From CAYMMX01 sp964391675 (GTDB lineage: Bacteria; Cyanobacteriota; Vampirovibrionia; Gastranaerophilales; Gastranaerophilaceae): 64,000 nt of DNA. The position numbers and the translations under genes are program-made. Positions 42,892-53,189 of the stretch are shown here, piece after piece. Each line of letters begins with the position of its first letter. The first letter of the stretch is position 1. The stretch covers positions 186,001 to 250,000 of the forward strand of contig CAYMMX010000002.1 in NCBI GenBank assembly GCA_964391675.1, given 5' to 3'. The notes beneath the pieces were generated by a model, which ran no database searches, had not been told where the DNA came from, and saw nothing but the letters and a program-made list of their open reading frames with translations.

Positions 42892-44889
42892 TTATTTAAG
42901 GCTGTTAATTTTCTGCAGGATTATTTCATTAGTCTTCTCATCTTTATTTAAAGAAATAAATTTTTTATAATTTTCAACTGCTTTTATATTATTGTTTTGT
43001 GATTCGAAGGCTAAACCGAGAGCATAGTATGCATATGTATAATTAGGATCTATTGAAATTACTTTTTCTAAACATTTTTGACAATCCTTATAATTTCCTG
43101 TTTCGGCATAAATTAGTCCAAGATTAAACCATGCATCTGTATATTGAGAATTTATTAAAATGGCTTTTTGATAATATTTGCTTGAAGTTGTTGCATCTTT
43201 TTTAATTTTATACAAATTACCTAATTTTAAGCATGTAATTTCATTTGATGGATTTATTTCCAAAGCTTTTAAATATTTTGAAACAGCATCATCATATTTT
43301 TTTTGGTTATAAAACATATCTCCTGATTTAATAAGAGAATTTTCATTTTCTTCAATTTTTGCATCTATTATTGGAGTTACAGTTTTTGATTTTATTTCAG
43401 TTTTTTGCTGAGAGGTTATTTTATTCTTAGCTATAAGTTTTTCATAACTTTCTCTGTACAAATTATTGCTTGAATCGATTTCAATTGCTTTTTCATAATT
43501 TTCAATAGCTTTATAATTAGAATTTAAAGCTTCATAGGCTTTAGCAAGTCCGTAGTATCCATAAGCTTCATTAATATCATAAAAGGTTACATCATTGAAT
43601 GAATCTATTGCTCTCTGATAGTCAGCATTTTCAAGGGATAAATCTCCTTGAGTTATAGCTGCATTTACTAAATTTTTTCTTAATCTGTCATTTGGGTTTT
43701 TTGCTATTAATTCTTTATAAGTTTTGATAGCATCATTATATTTTTGCATAGCATGGAGAACCAAGGCTTTATTTGCTTTTGTATCATAGTCATCTTTGTC
43801 TACAAGGAGAACTTCTTCATAATATTTTAAAGCATCTGAATAATATTTTTGTGTGTGATAGCAATGTGCAAGTTTTTTCTTAACTTCAATATTTGTATTA
43901 TCTTTAGATAAAGATTTTAAGTAATTTAATACGGCCAAATCAAGATTATTTATACGTTCATATATTATTGCAAGGTTTGCGTAAGCATTTGGGCTTTGAG
44001 GATAAGTTGCAAGAAATAATTTATATTGTTCTATTGCCTGATCATTTTTATTTATATCTGCTAGCAGGTTTGCATAATCAAATCTTAAAGAAGTAAAATC
44101 AGGTTTTATTTTAAAAGTTGTTTCAAACTCTTTTAATGCAAGGTCATCATTGCCTAATTGCTGGTACGAAATAGCCAAGTTGGCATGAGCAGTTACATCA
44201 TCAGGGTTTATAGTAATAGCTTTTTGAAGAATTTCAACAGCTGTATCGTATTTTTTAGCTTTAAATAAAGCCAATCCGTAATTTGAAAATTCTTTGAAAT
44301 TTTCCGGATTTTTATTATAAATATAACCGTATTGTTCACATGCCTTATCAGCTTGATTATCTTTTAGATAAGTCTCTGCAAGACTTTCTCTTGCTTCTTG
44401 ATGATTGGGATAAATACTTAAAAACTTATTATAGCTTTCTATTGATTCTTTGAATTCTCCCATAAGGTTCTGTGTCGTTGCAATGTTATAGTAATTGTAT
44501 TTATAGTCGGGAAAAATTTCCATTGCTTGCATGTATGATAAGTATGCATCTTTATAATTTCCCTGATTTTGAAGAATGTTTCCTACACTTATATAGATGA
44601 AAGCATCATTTGGGTTAAGCTCCAATGCTTTTTTATAAGAGGCAAGAGCATTTTGTGTTTCACCTAAGGTAGTATATATTCCGGCGAGTTTTGTGTAAAT
44701 CATCGGATCATTACTTGTTGATTCAAGAGCTTTTTTTAATAAAACAATAGCTTCTGTATATTTGTTTTGTGACTCAAGAGAACAAGCTTTTTGATAAAAA
44801 GAATATGCTTCTTTTGTCATTTTTGCCTGAACTTGAACGGATGATAATATTAATATTGTAAATATTATAATTAATATTCTTTTTTTCAC
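42892..44889 (-). CDS. Exported tetratricopeptide repeat protein
   Basis: A 665-residue protein starting at GTG 44889 behind GAAGG, with a signal peptide (KKRILIIIFTILILSSVQVQA, cleavage before KMT). TPR units fill most of the chain (NKYTEAIVLLKKALESTSND, QNALASYKKALELNPND, DDAVSKYLKALEINPSN, KDCQKCLEKVISIDPNY), interrupted near residues 490-535 by a lysine/threonine-rich linker. A periplasmic or surface scaffold; the following lipoprotein may be its anchor or partner. Similar in build to the protein at 8963. Confidence 0.9.
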   Translation of the reverse strand: MKKRILIIIFTILILSSVQVQAKMTKEAYSFYQKACSLESQNKYTEAIVLLKKALESTSNDPMIYTKLAGIYTTLGETQNALASYKKALELNPNDAFIYISVGNILQNQGNYKDAYLSYMQAMEIFPDYKYNYYNIATTQNLMGEFKESIESYNKFLSIYPNHQEARESLAETYLKDNQADKACEQYGYIYNKNPENFKEFSNYGLALFKAKKYDTAVEILQKAITINPDDVTAHANLAISYQQLGNDDLALKEFETTFKIKPDFTSLRFDYANLLADINKNDQAIEQYKLFLATYPQSPNAYANLAIIYERINNLDLAVLNYLKSLSKDNTNIEVKKKLAHCYHTQKYYSDALKYYEEVLLVDKDDYDTKANKALVLHAMQKYNDAIKTYKELIAKNPNDRLRKNLVNAAITQGDLSLENADYQRAIDSFNDVTFYDINEAYGYYGLAKAYEALNSNYKAIENYEKAIEIDSSNNLYRESYEKLIAKNKITSQQKTEIKSKTVTPIIDAKIEENENSLIKSGDMFYNQKKYDDAVSKYLKALEINPSNEITCLKLGNLYKIKKDATTSSKYYQKAILINSQYTDAWFNLGLIYAETGNYKDCQKCLEKVISIDPNYTYAYYALGLAFESQNNNIKAVENYKKFISLNKDEKTNEIILQKINSLK

Positions 44890-44996
44890 TTTTACCTTCT
44901 CGCTTATTTTTTAATTATTTTAGCAAAAAATTAAGCGTGTATCAATTATTATAAATTAATATTAAAAAGACTATCAGAGATGAGCAAAATTTCTCA

Positions 44997-45005
44997 TGAT
45001 ATAAT
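44997..45005 (+). promoter_or_regulatory. Extended -10, leaderless promoter of a GT4 gene
   Basis: TGA-TATAAT (44997-45005), then seven bases to ATG 45013. The upstream in-frame ATG at 44980 lies before this element. Confidence 0.55.
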
Positions 45006-45012
45006 AAAATTT

Positions 45013-46116
45013 ATGAAAAAGAAATTGGCTCTTATTGTAATATCTCTTGATGAATGTTTTCCTAAAGAAGGTTTTTCTGGTGGAGGACATAAAGTAACTA
45101 AGCATTTGATTTTGGAATTGATTAGTTCTAATAAGTTTGATATAGATATATATTGTAAAAAGGGATTAGCATCAGAAAAAGTTCTTGATGGGATAAATTC
45201 GATTAAGGTATTAGATAAAAAAAGATTTAAAGCTGAAATTGAAGATAAATTAGCCCAAAATAAGTATGATTATATTTTATCAAGTGATGTCCTCCTTCCT
45301 TTTGCAAACAACTTAATTCATTCAAACTCTTCAAAGTATAAAAGTAAAAATGGTAAAAATAAATTAATACAGTTTATTTTGCAGTTTTACAATGCAAAAA
45401 AAATTAAAAATCAAGAAATAAATTTATGCAGAAATAAAGCTGTATTTACGGTTTCTGAAAGCTTAAAAAAAGATTATGTTGATAATTTTAATTTAAATGA
45501 AAAGAATGTTTTTGTATGTTATCCTGCAGTGGATAATGTTGAAGAATGTGAGATTAGTTTTAATGATAAATTTACTATTGGTGCAATGGCTGGAGGTGGT
45601 TTAAATAAAGGAGGGTATTTATTACTTTTTGCATTGAAAAAACTCCAAAATAAAATTAATATTAAGGCAAGAATAATTTTTCCAAAAATAAAAAAAGCAT
45701 TTTTTTATAAATATATGATTAAATTACTTGGACTTCAAGAGATTATAGAGATATTACCAAAACAAAAAGATATGAATGAATATTATAAATCAGTAGACTG
45801 TTATGTATTACCTTCTTTAAACGAATCTTTCGGGTTAGTAGTAACTGAAGCTGCATCAAATTGCAGGCCTAGCTTAGCAAGTTCGACCACCGGCGTTAGC
45901 GAATTAATAAAAGATGGTGAAAATGGTTTTATATTTGGCAGAACACACTCTCCTGTTAGAAATTTAAGCCAAAGATTATGTGAAATTAGCACTATATATT
46001 ATAATAATAAAGAAGAATTTATTAGGATTTCAAAAAACTCAAAGAAAATTTGTACACAATTAGAGTGGAAAAAATTTAGCGAAATTATTATAGATAATAT
46101 GGTTAAGGAGTCATAG
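45013..46116 (+). CDS. Glycosyltransferase family 4
   Basis: GT-B fold transferase of 367 residues. Starts MKKKLALIVISLDECFPKEG; the donor domain shows NVFVCYPAVDNVEE, TIGAMAGGGLNKGGYLLLFAL and the signature LPSLNESFGLVVTEAASNCRPSLAS. A longer frame to ATG 44980 is rejected, because a TATAAT box lies within it. The deacetylase gene begins at the base after its stop codon, so the two act in one pathway, probably adding and then trimming an N-acetylated sugar of an envelope glycan. Confidence 0.9.
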   Translation: MKKKLALIVISLDECFPKEGFSGGGHKVTKHLILELISSNKFDIDIYCKKGLASEKVLDGINSIKVLDKKRFKAEIEDKLAQNKYDYILSSDVLLPFANNLIHSNSSKYKSKNGKNKLIQFILQFYNAKKIKNQEINLCRNKAVFTVSESLKKDYVDNFNLNEKNVFVCYPAVDNVEECEISFNDKFTIGAMAGGGLNKGGYLLLFALKKLQNKINIKARIIFPKIKKAFFYKYMIKLLGLQEIIEILPKQKDMNEYYKSVDCYVLPSLNESFGLVVTEAASNCRPSLASSTTGVSELIKDGENGFIFGRTHSPVRNLSQRLCEISTIYYNNKEEFIRISKNSKKICTQLEWKKFSEIIIDNMVKES

Positions 46117-46863
46117 ATGGGTTTAAATATTATAAAAAATTTTCTCTTTAAAAAAATGGTATATAATTTTACTAAAATTATTTCTTCAATAAACTTAAAA
46201 CCTGTAGAGCTTATTATTAAAAATGATGAAAGGTGTTTATGTTTAGCCCCCCATGCGGATGATGAAAGTATAGGGATGGGAGGAGTTTTATCTTTATATC
46301 CAAATAATTTCGATATTGTTTTGCTTACAGATGGCAGGAAAGGAATTAATGATGTTTCTGTTGATGAGGTTATAAAAATCAGAGAAAATGAGTTTAAAAA
46401 TGCATTAAACATTGCAGGAGTCAGCAATTATTCATTTTTAAATATTGAAGATAAAAAATTATTAAACGGATTTAATGAATTTAAAAAACTTGATTTGATT
46501 CAATACGATTATATATTTGTCCCAAATATTATTGATCAGCATCCGGATCATAAGGCAGTAAGTATTTTATTAAGTAAACTAATAGAAGAAAAAAATGTCA
46601 AAATAAAACCAAATCTTAAAATATGTTTTTACGAAGTATGGTCAACTCTGGGTTTTGTCAATGCTTTTGTCGATATTTCAGAGGTTATAGAATCTAAAAA
46701 ATCTATGATAAATTGTTATAAGTCTCAAACAGTACTAAAAGATTATGAATACTATTCTTTAGGCTTAAATCAATATAGAGGAATGTTTAAAGATAAAAAA
46801 TATGTAGAAGCTTTTTGTATTTTTAATTTAGATGACTTCAAAAAAATTACCAAATTATATTAA
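46117..46863 (+). CDS. PIG-L/LmbE family deacetylase
   Basis: Zinc-dependent N-acetylglucosaminyl deacetylase type. Seen: the metal motif CLAPHADDESIGMGG (AHPDDE class, with A for P) and the distal histidine motif IDQHPDHKAV. Length 248 is typical. AAGGAG at 46105-46110 lies in the end of the glycosyltransferase gene. In analogous pairs (mycothiol or bacillithiol synthesis, GPI) a GT4 enzyme links GlcNAc and PIG-L removes the acetyl; a thiol cofactor or glycan role is possible here. Confidence 0.92.
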   Translation: MGLNIIKNFLFKKMVYNFTKIISSINLKPVELIIKNDERCLCLAPHADDESIGMGGVLSLYPNNFDIVLLTDGRKGINDVSVDEVIKIRENEFKNALNIAGVSNYSFLNIEDKKLLNGFNEFKKLDLIQYDYIFVPNIIDQHPDHKAVSILLSKLIEEKNVKIKPNLKICFYEVWSTLGFVNAFVDISEVIESKKSMINCYKSQTVLKDYEYYSLGLNQYRGMFKDKKYVEAFCIFNLDDFKKITKLY

Positions 46864-46991
46864 TTTATTTAATTTGATTTTTAAAAAAATAGTTATTATA
46901 ATGTATTATCATTAGAATATTATGTGGTAATATTTAAGTTAAGTGTTAAGTTTTATAGTTTTATAGTTTTAGTGTGTAGATAGGAGAAAAA

Positions 46992-48443
46992 ATGGCAAAT
47001 CAATCTTTAGGTTTCTTAAGCAAAATGAGCATTAAGAACAAAATTATTACTCTGGGCGTTTCAGTAGCAATATTAGTTATGTCAACGTCTTTATTTGTTT
47101 CTATTAAAAATATTAAAGAAAGTTTAATGAGTGCAAATACAGATAAGGTAAATCAGATAACCGAATTAGTTTCAAATATAATTGATTCATATAAGCAAGA
47201 ATCAGATAGCGGCATGGTTAATGTTGCAGAAGCACAAAAGTTAGCGTTAAAGAAAATATCAAGTATTAAGTATGATGGCAGTAATTATGTCTGGATCAAC
47301 GATTATAGCGGTAATATGTTATATCACCCGAATTTAAAAGGAAATCAGATGGAATTAGCTGATAGAAAAGGCTCAAAATTTATAGCTGAGGGTACAGAAG
47401 AAGCAAAGCAAAAGGGTACAGCTGTTATTGATTATTATTGGACAAAACAAGGACAAAGCGATTCTAAATTATTTCCTAAAATTTCTTATTTCAGATCATA
47501 CCCTGCATGGAATTGGATAATCGCAACAGGTATATATGTGGATGAAGTTGATAATATCGTAAGAAATACATTCTTTCAAATATTATTAATAAATGTTTTG
47601 GTCGTAATATTTGTAAACGTTTTAGCAATACTTACTCTTGTAAAAGATATTGTAACTTCTATGGATAGAATAACTAGAGATTTAAGTGAAAGTTCACAAG
47701 AAGTTTCTGCTGCATCTTCTCAATTAGATGCTGCGAGCCAAAAATTGGCAGAAGGTAGCACAGAACAAGCGGCTTCTATTCAGGAAACGTCTTCAACTCT
47801 TGAAGAAACAGCATCTATGGTTCAACAAAATAGAGATAATACCAAACAAGCGGCTGTTTTAGCAAAACAATCTAAAGAATATGCTAATAAGAGTAATAGT
47901 GAAATGCATAATATGATGTCAGCTATGGAAAATTTGAAAAAATCTTCCGCTGAAATTTCAAAAATTATTAAAGTTATTGATGAAATAGCGTTTCAAACAA
48001 ATATTTTATCACTTAATGCTGCAGTAGAAGCAGCCAGAGCAGGTGATGCAGGTAAAGGATTTGCAGTAGTTGCCGAAGAAGTTAGAAGTTTGGCTCAAAG
48101 AAGTGCTCAGGCAGCTAAGGAGACGGCAACAATTATCGAAAGTAATATTTCAATGTCTGAACAAGGTGTTAGAATAGCAAAAGAGGTTCAGGGTTCAATT
48201 TCTGAAATCGATATACAAAGTAAAAAAGTTAGTGAATTACTAGATGAAATATCTGTAGCTACTGATGAACAAGCACAAGGTGTTTCTCAGATAAATCAAG
48301 CAGTATCACAAATGGAAACAGTATTGGCTTCTAATGCTCAAACAGCAGAAGAAAGTTCAGCAGCATCAAAAGCTTTATATGCACAAACACTTAATATGAA
48401 TGAAATAATAAATGATCTTAATTCAATTGTAAATGGTCAATAA
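46992..48443 (+). CDS. Methyl-accepting chemotaxis protein with Cache domain
   Basis: A 483-residue receptor. Membrane segment about 17-37, a periplasmic single Cache domain (about 40-190: YVWINDYSGNMLYHPNLKGN, SYFRSYPAWNWIIATGIY), second membrane segment about 195-217, and a signalling domain with the highly conserved tip EIAFQTNILSLNAAVEAARA. HAMP is short or absent. AGGAGAAAA precedes the ATG. Such Cache domains usually bind small organic acids. It may signal through the CheW/CZB protein at 36425, possibly for pilus motility. Confidence 0.95.
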   Translation: MANQSLGFLSKMSIKNKIITLGVSVAILVMSTSLFVSIKNIKESLMSANTDKVNQITELVSNIIDSYKQESDSGMVNVAEAQKLALKKISSIKYDGSNYVWINDYSGNMLYHPNLKGNQMELADRKGSKFIAEGTEEAKQKGTAVIDYYWTKQGQSDSKLFPKISYFRSYPAWNWIIATGIYVDEVDNIVRNTFFQILLINVLVVIFVNVLAILTLVKDIVTSMDRITRDLSESSQEVSAASSQLDAASQKLAEGSTEQAASIQETSSTLEETASMVQQNRDNTKQAAVLAKQSKEYANKSNSEMHNMMSAMENLKKSSAEISKIIKVIDEIAFQTNILSLNAAVEAARAGDAGKGFAVVAEEVRSLAQRSAQAAKETATIIESNISMSEQGVRIAKEVQGSISEIDIQSKKVSELLDEISVATDEQAQGVSQINQAVSQMETVLASNAQTAEESSAASKALYAQTLNMNEIINDLNSIVNGQ

Positions 48444-48446
48444 TAA

Positions 48447-48508
48447 AATAATATCTAAAAAGGCACAGCCGCAAACTAAGTTGCGGCTGTGCCTTTTTAG
48501 ATATTATT
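48447..48508. terminator. 28-base-pair palindrome terminator
   Basis: A perfect 28-base stem (48447-48474 with 48481-48508) around a 6-base loop, core AAAAAGGCACAGCCGCAA. It extends from three bases after the receptor stop codon into the stop codon of the convergent permease gene. Confidence 0.92.
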
Positions 48509-49946
48509 ATAATGAAGATTCTACTTTCAAAGGTTCTGAATCTAACTCATTCGATTTTTGTTTATTGCTTAATCTTTCCAATGCTGCTTTTTCTTTGGCT
48601 TTATTCCATAGGAAATAAACCGGTAAACCTGCGATTGTAATAGCTAATCCAGGAAGTGTTGTTAAAGGCTTAAATACTGCTAAACAACCAATAATATAGG
48701 TTGATATTACAATAAAAGAAATAGCATAAAAATTATTAATTCTAAGTGCTTTATTTGATCCAGGGAACTTTTTTCTATAAACAAATATTCCAACCATTGT
48801 TATAACGTAGAATATTAAAGATGCAAATATAACAAAATCAAGTAATTGAGTGTAGTTACCCCATACGATTAAGGCGCAAATCCAAGAACATTGAAACCAA
48901 AGAGAATTAACCGGAACTTTTGTTCTTCGGTTAATAAAAGCTAAGTTTCTAAAAAATAATCTGTCCTTTGCCATTTTATAATAAACTCTGGCGCCTGCCA
49001 TAACCATACCATTAGCACAGCCAAAAGCAGAAATCATAATTATTACTGCGATAATTTTTTCACCTAAGCCTCCAAAAATTGCACTCATAGAGACAGCAGC
49101 TACAATATCTTCAGGTGCTTTTTGAATAGCATTTATCGGAGTTGAAATTACATAAATTACATTTACTAAAACATATAAAACAACAACCATTCCGACACCG
49201 TAAGCCAAAGCTTTTTTAACATTTTTCTCAGGTTCTTTAATTTCACCTGCAATAAAAGTAATGTTATTCCAGCTTATTGAGGCAAACAAAGCTCCTACTG
49301 TTGCAGTTGAAATAGTTGCTATATCACTTAAATGAAAGGTAAAAGTGCTTGGGGCAAAGTTTGCATGAATTATATCCCAGTTCATACCAAAAATAGCACC
49401 GCAGAGGATTATTGCAGCAATCGATAAAAGTTTTGTTACTGTAAATATATTTTGAGTAATTATTCCGTAATCAATACCTTTTGAATTTATATACGTAAGC
49501 AAAAGAATTGTAAGAATTCCAAATATTTTCTGTGTTGAAATATCTATAGGTCCAAGAGCAAAAAGTATGTTATGAGAACTTATCATAGGAATCAGAAGTC
49601 CTGTAAACTTAGCAAAAGCAACGCTTATAGCTGCGATTGTTCCTCCTTGGATTACTAAAAATAGGGTCCAACCGAATAAGAAGGCTATTTTATCGTTAAA
49701 AATTTTTTTAAGATACATATATTGTCCGCCTTCATCAGGAATATTTGCCGCAAGTTCACCATATGCAATGGCTCCGCAATAAGAAACAAATCCGGCTAAA
49801 ACCCAAACCAGTAATAATAAAATTGCGGAATTTACTTGTCTTGAAATATCTGCAGAAACAAGAAATATTCCACATCCAATCATTGAGCCCGCTACAATTG
49901 AAATTGAGTCAGGCAAAGACAGGGTTCTTTTTAATTCATCACTCAT
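48507..49946 (-). CDS. APC superfamily amino acid permease
   Basis: A 479-residue inner membrane transporter with about 12 hydrophobic segments. The first helix has the broken substrate-binding glycine motif SIVAGSMIGCGIFLVSADIS; AAIAYGELAANIPDEGGQYMYL-like and ITFIAGEIKEPEKNVKKAL motifs are typical of the amino acid/cation or LAT-type branch. Substrate not determinable. The ATG at 49946 has GGAAGG upstream. It stands alone between terminator and pump operon. Confidence 0.9.
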   Translation of the reverse strand: MSDELKRTLSLPDSISIVAGSMIGCGIFLVSADISRQVNSAILLLLVWVLAGFVSYCGAIAYGELAANIPDEGGQYMYLKKIFNDKIAFLFGWTLFLVIQGGTIAAISVAFAKFTGLLIPMISSHNILFALGPIDISTQKIFGILTILLLTYINSKGIDYGIITQNIFTVTKLLSIAAIILCGAIFGMNWDIIHANFAPSTFTFHLSDIATISTATVGALFASISWNNITFIAGEIKEPEKNVKKALAYGVGMVVVLYVLVNVIYVISTPINAIQKAPEDIVAAVSMSAIFGGLGEKIIAVIIMISAFGCANGMVMAGARVYYKMAKDRLFFRNLAFINRRTKVPVNSLWFQCSWICALIVWGNYTQLLDFVIFASLIFYVITMVGIFVYRKKFPGSNKALRINNFYAISFIVISTYIIGCLAVFKPLTTLPGLAITIAGLPVYFLWNKAKEKAALERLSNKQKSNELDSEPLKVESSL

Positions 49947-50090
49947 CTAATATATCCTTCCAAATAATTCTTGCTAGTGTTTAGGGTAAAAGAGTTACCT
50001 TATTAGTTTAGTTTAAAAAAAAATCTCTGTAAATAGAAAGTAAATAACTTTTAATTTTTTTAAACTTTTATTAAAGAAAATAAATACATA

Positions 50091-53000
50091 TTATTTATTA
50101 ATGAATTTGTTTTTCATTTTTTCTACAACAACATAAAAACCAGGAACAAGCAATGCTCCGATAAAGGCTACTGCAATCATTCCTCCGAACACAGTCATTC
50201 CTACAGAGCGTCTACTTGCAGAACCGGCACCGGATGCTGTTACTAAAGGTAAAACTCCTAAAATAAAAGCAATTGCTGTCATCATAACAGCTCTAAATCT
50301 TAATTTTGCAGCTTCCATTGCTGCTGCTTCAGCACTTAAATTATTATTTTCTTTAGCTTCTTTAGCAAATTCTATAATAAGAATGGCTTGTTTTGTACTC
50401 ATACCCACTAACATTATCAAACCTATTTGAGAATAGATATCAAGTGCATATCCGGAAATATATTGAAAAAATAATGCACCGACTATTGCAACAGGTGATA
50501 TTAGCATAACTGCCATAGGTAATGTCCAACTTTCATAAAGAGCTACTAAAAATAAATATACAAAAATTAAAGCAAGAGCTAATATACTACCTATTTGCCC
50601 ACTCGATTCTGCTTCCTGAAGTGAAATACCGGACCATGAATATCCCATATCTTTCGGTAACGTTTCATCTGATAATTCTTCCATTGTTTTCATGGCTTCT
50701 CCTGAACTTTTACCGTTTGCTGCGTTACCATTAATTGTCACTGCCTGATACATATTAAATCTGGTTAAAGTATAAGGACCGGTAACTTCTTTTGGTTTTA
50801 CAACAGAAATTAAAGGAACCATTTTTCCATCATTATTTTTGATAAATATCTTTGATATGTCGTCAGGTTTGCTTCTAAATTCTTCGTCAGATTGCATCAT
50901 AACACGGTATACCCGACCGTATTTATTAAAATCATTTACATAGGCTCTTCCAAATTGTGAAGCAAGTGTATTATATATTTCATTTATATCAACATTTTGA
51001 GCCATTGCTTTTTGAACATCTATATCCATCAATAATTGAGGTAAATTTGCGCTGTATTGGCTATAAACACTGGTTAAGTTTTGGTTCTGATTCGCAGTCG
51101 CAATAAATTTCATTGCTTCATTATAAAGTTCTTGGGGATTACGATTGCTTTTGTCCAATAATTGATATTCAAACCCCCCGTACATTCCAAGTCCCGGAAT
51201 TGATGGTGGTGAAAATGAAACTACAATAGCATCAGGGTATGAACTAAATTCTTTTCTTAATTGTTTTAGAATACTTTGAATGGACAAACTGGATTTCTTC
51301 CGATGTGACCATGGATCAAGAATTGATACTATTAAGCAAGTATTTTCACCAGAAAACCCGACTAAGGAAAGTGTTTCTTTAACACCAGGTATTTTTTGTA
51401 TTTTCTTTTCTACATCATGCGCAATCATATCTGTTCTTGATGCAGATGACCCATCAGGCAATTGAATTTGTGTAAAAACAGCACCTTTATCTTCATCAGG
51501 CAAGAAGCCTGTGGGAATTATTTTAAACAATAACATTATTAATACAATAAGTATTCCTAAAACCTTTAAAGTATTTTTAGAATTTTCAACAAAATATTTT
51601 GCACCTATTAAATATTTATCTCTTATTCCATTAAACCAGTTATCGAATTTTATTAAAATATCAAGTTCTTTAAAATCTTCTTTTCTTTTTAAAATTGTTG
51701 AACAAAGAGCAGGTGCAAGAGATAAAGCAACAATGGTTGATAATCCTATTGAAACAGCGATGCAGACAGCAAATTGTTGATACATTCTTCCTGTAATTCC
51801 CGGCATAAAACAAACTGGAACAAAAACAGCCATTAATACTAATGAAGTTGCAATAACTGCACTTGTAACTTCTTTCATTGTGACTTCAGTTGCTTCTCTT
51901 GGATCCACTCCTTCTTGAATGTGTCTTTGGACGTTTTCTAACACAACAATCGCATCATCTACAACAAGACCTACTGCTAAAACCATACCAAATAATAGTA
52001 ATAAGTTTATAGAGAAACCTAAGAAATTTACTATTATAAATGTCCCAATTAACGAAACAGGAATCGCAAAGAAAGGGATTAATGAAGCCCTTACACTTCC
52101 TAAGAACATATAACAAACAATAATTACAAGTATTATAGCAAGTATTATAGCGTGAACGACTTCATTTATTGATTCTCTAACGAATTCAGTTTCATCTCTT
52201 ACGATTTGATATTCAAGTCCCGGCGGAAAACCTTTTCTTAGTTCAGCTAATCTTTTTGTAACTCTTTTTGCTAAATCAATAGAATTTGCTTCTGGAAGTT
52301 GTTTTACAGAAATCATAGCATTATCTTTTCCTTGTAATCTTGAAAAAAATGAATAGCTTTCAGCACCTAATTCTACTCTTGCAATGTCTTTTAATTTTAC
52401 TTGTGAACCATCTTTTTTTGATCTAATAACTATATTTTCAAACTCATTTACATCTTTTAATCTACCCTTAGTCCTAAGAGTAAGTTTTATCATTTGCTTA
52501 TTTTCCAGAGGTTCTATCCCAATGTCTCCTGCAGGAACTTGAGTGTTTTGGTTGCTTATTGCTGTATTTACTTCAGTTGGCGATATACCTAAGTTTGCCA
52601 TTTTGTTTGCATTTAGCCAGATTCTCATTGAATAGTCTTGAGATCCGAAAACGGTCACACTTGCGACTCCTTTTACACGTGCAAGTTCATCTTTTATGTA
52701 TATTGAAGCATAGTTTGAAATATACAAAGGATCATATGTATTATGAGGTGAACTTACACTTATTAGCAATAATCCTGGGCCACTTACTGTTTTTGATACG
52801 GTTAAACCATATCTTTTTACAATGTCAGGTAATCTCGGTGTAACCAATTGAAGCCTGTTTTGGACATTAATTACTGCCATATCAGGATCAGTTCCTATAT
52901 CAAAAAACAAATTAAGAGTGTAGGAACCGTTCTGACTTGATGATGTCATATATATCATATTTTCAACACCGTTTACTTGAGCTTCTAAAGGGGCAGCAAT

Positions 53001-53183
53001 AGTATCTGCAATAACGTCAGCACTTGCTCCAGGATATTGTGCGCTTACTACAACTTGAGGAGGTGTTATATCAGGATATTCTTCTAATGATAAGGCCTTC
53101 ATTGCAATAATTCCTGCTAATACAATTACCAGTGATATTACGATTGCAAATTTAGGTCTTTTTATAAATAAATTATTAGCCAT
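50091..53183 (-). CDS. RND multidrug efflux permease (HAE1 type)
   Basis: A proton-driven pump of 1030 residues in the AcrB/MexB class. Seen: FIKRPKFAIVISLVIVLAG at the start, EYPDITPPQVVVSAQYPGAS, the proton-relay pair in GLVVDDAIVVLENVQRH, the second-half PTGFLPDEDKGAVF, and GLIMLVGMSTKQAILIIEFA. It works with a membrane fusion protein (next gene upstream, six bases away) and an outer membrane channel, which is not in the window. Its presence implies an outer membrane. Confidence 0.96.
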   Translation of the reverse strand: MANNLFIKRPKFAIVISLVIVLAGIIAMKALSLEEYPDITPPQVVVSAQYPGASADVIADTIAAPLEAQVNGVENMIYMTSSSQNGSYTLNLFFDIGTDPDMAVINVQNRLQLVTPRLPDIVKRYGLTVSKTVSGPGLLLISVSSPHNTYDPLYISNYASIYIKDELARVKGVASVTVFGSQDYSMRIWLNANKMANLGISPTEVNTAISNQNTQVPAGDIGIEPLENKQMIKLTLRTKGRLKDVNEFENIVIRSKKDGSQVKLKDIARVELGAESYSFFSRLQGKDNAMISVKQLPEANSIDLAKRVTKRLAELRKGFPPGLEYQIVRDETEFVRESINEVVHAIILAIILVIIVCYMFLGSVRASLIPFFAIPVSLIGTFIIVNFLGFSINLLLLFGMVLAVGLVVDDAIVVLENVQRHIQEGVDPREATEVTMKEVTSAVIATSLVLMAVFVPVCFMPGITGRMYQQFAVCIAVSIGLSTIVALSLAPALCSTILKRKEDFKELDILIKFDNWFNGIRDKYLIGAKYFVENSKNTLKVLGILIVLIMLLFKIIPTGFLPDEDKGAVFTQIQLPDGSSASRTDMIAHDVEKKIQKIPGVKETLSLVGFSGENTCLIVSILDPWSHRKKSSLSIQSILKQLRKEFSSYPDAIVVSFSPPSIPGLGMYGGFEYQLLDKSNRNPQELYNEAMKFIATANQNQNLTSVYSQYSANLPQLLMDIDVQKAMAQNVDINEIYNTLASQFGRAYVNDFNKYGRVYRVMMQSDEEFRSKPDDISKIFIKNNDGKMVPLISVVKPKEVTGPYTLTRFNMYQAVTINGNAANGKSSGEAMKTMEELSDETLPKDMGYSWSGISLQEAESSGQIGSILALALIFVYLFLVALYESWTLPMAVMLISPVAIVGALFFQYISGYALDIYSQIGLIMLVGMSTKQAILIIEFAKEAKENNNLSAEAAAMEAAKLRFRAVMMTAIAFILGVLPLVTASGAGSASRRSVGMTVFGGMIAVAFIGALLVPGFYVVVEKMKNKFINK

Positions 53184-53189
53184 TTTTTA

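Noticed and set aside
44980..45012. 11-codon extension of the GT4 gene
   Set aside because: It contains the extended -10 element used as the gene's promoter.
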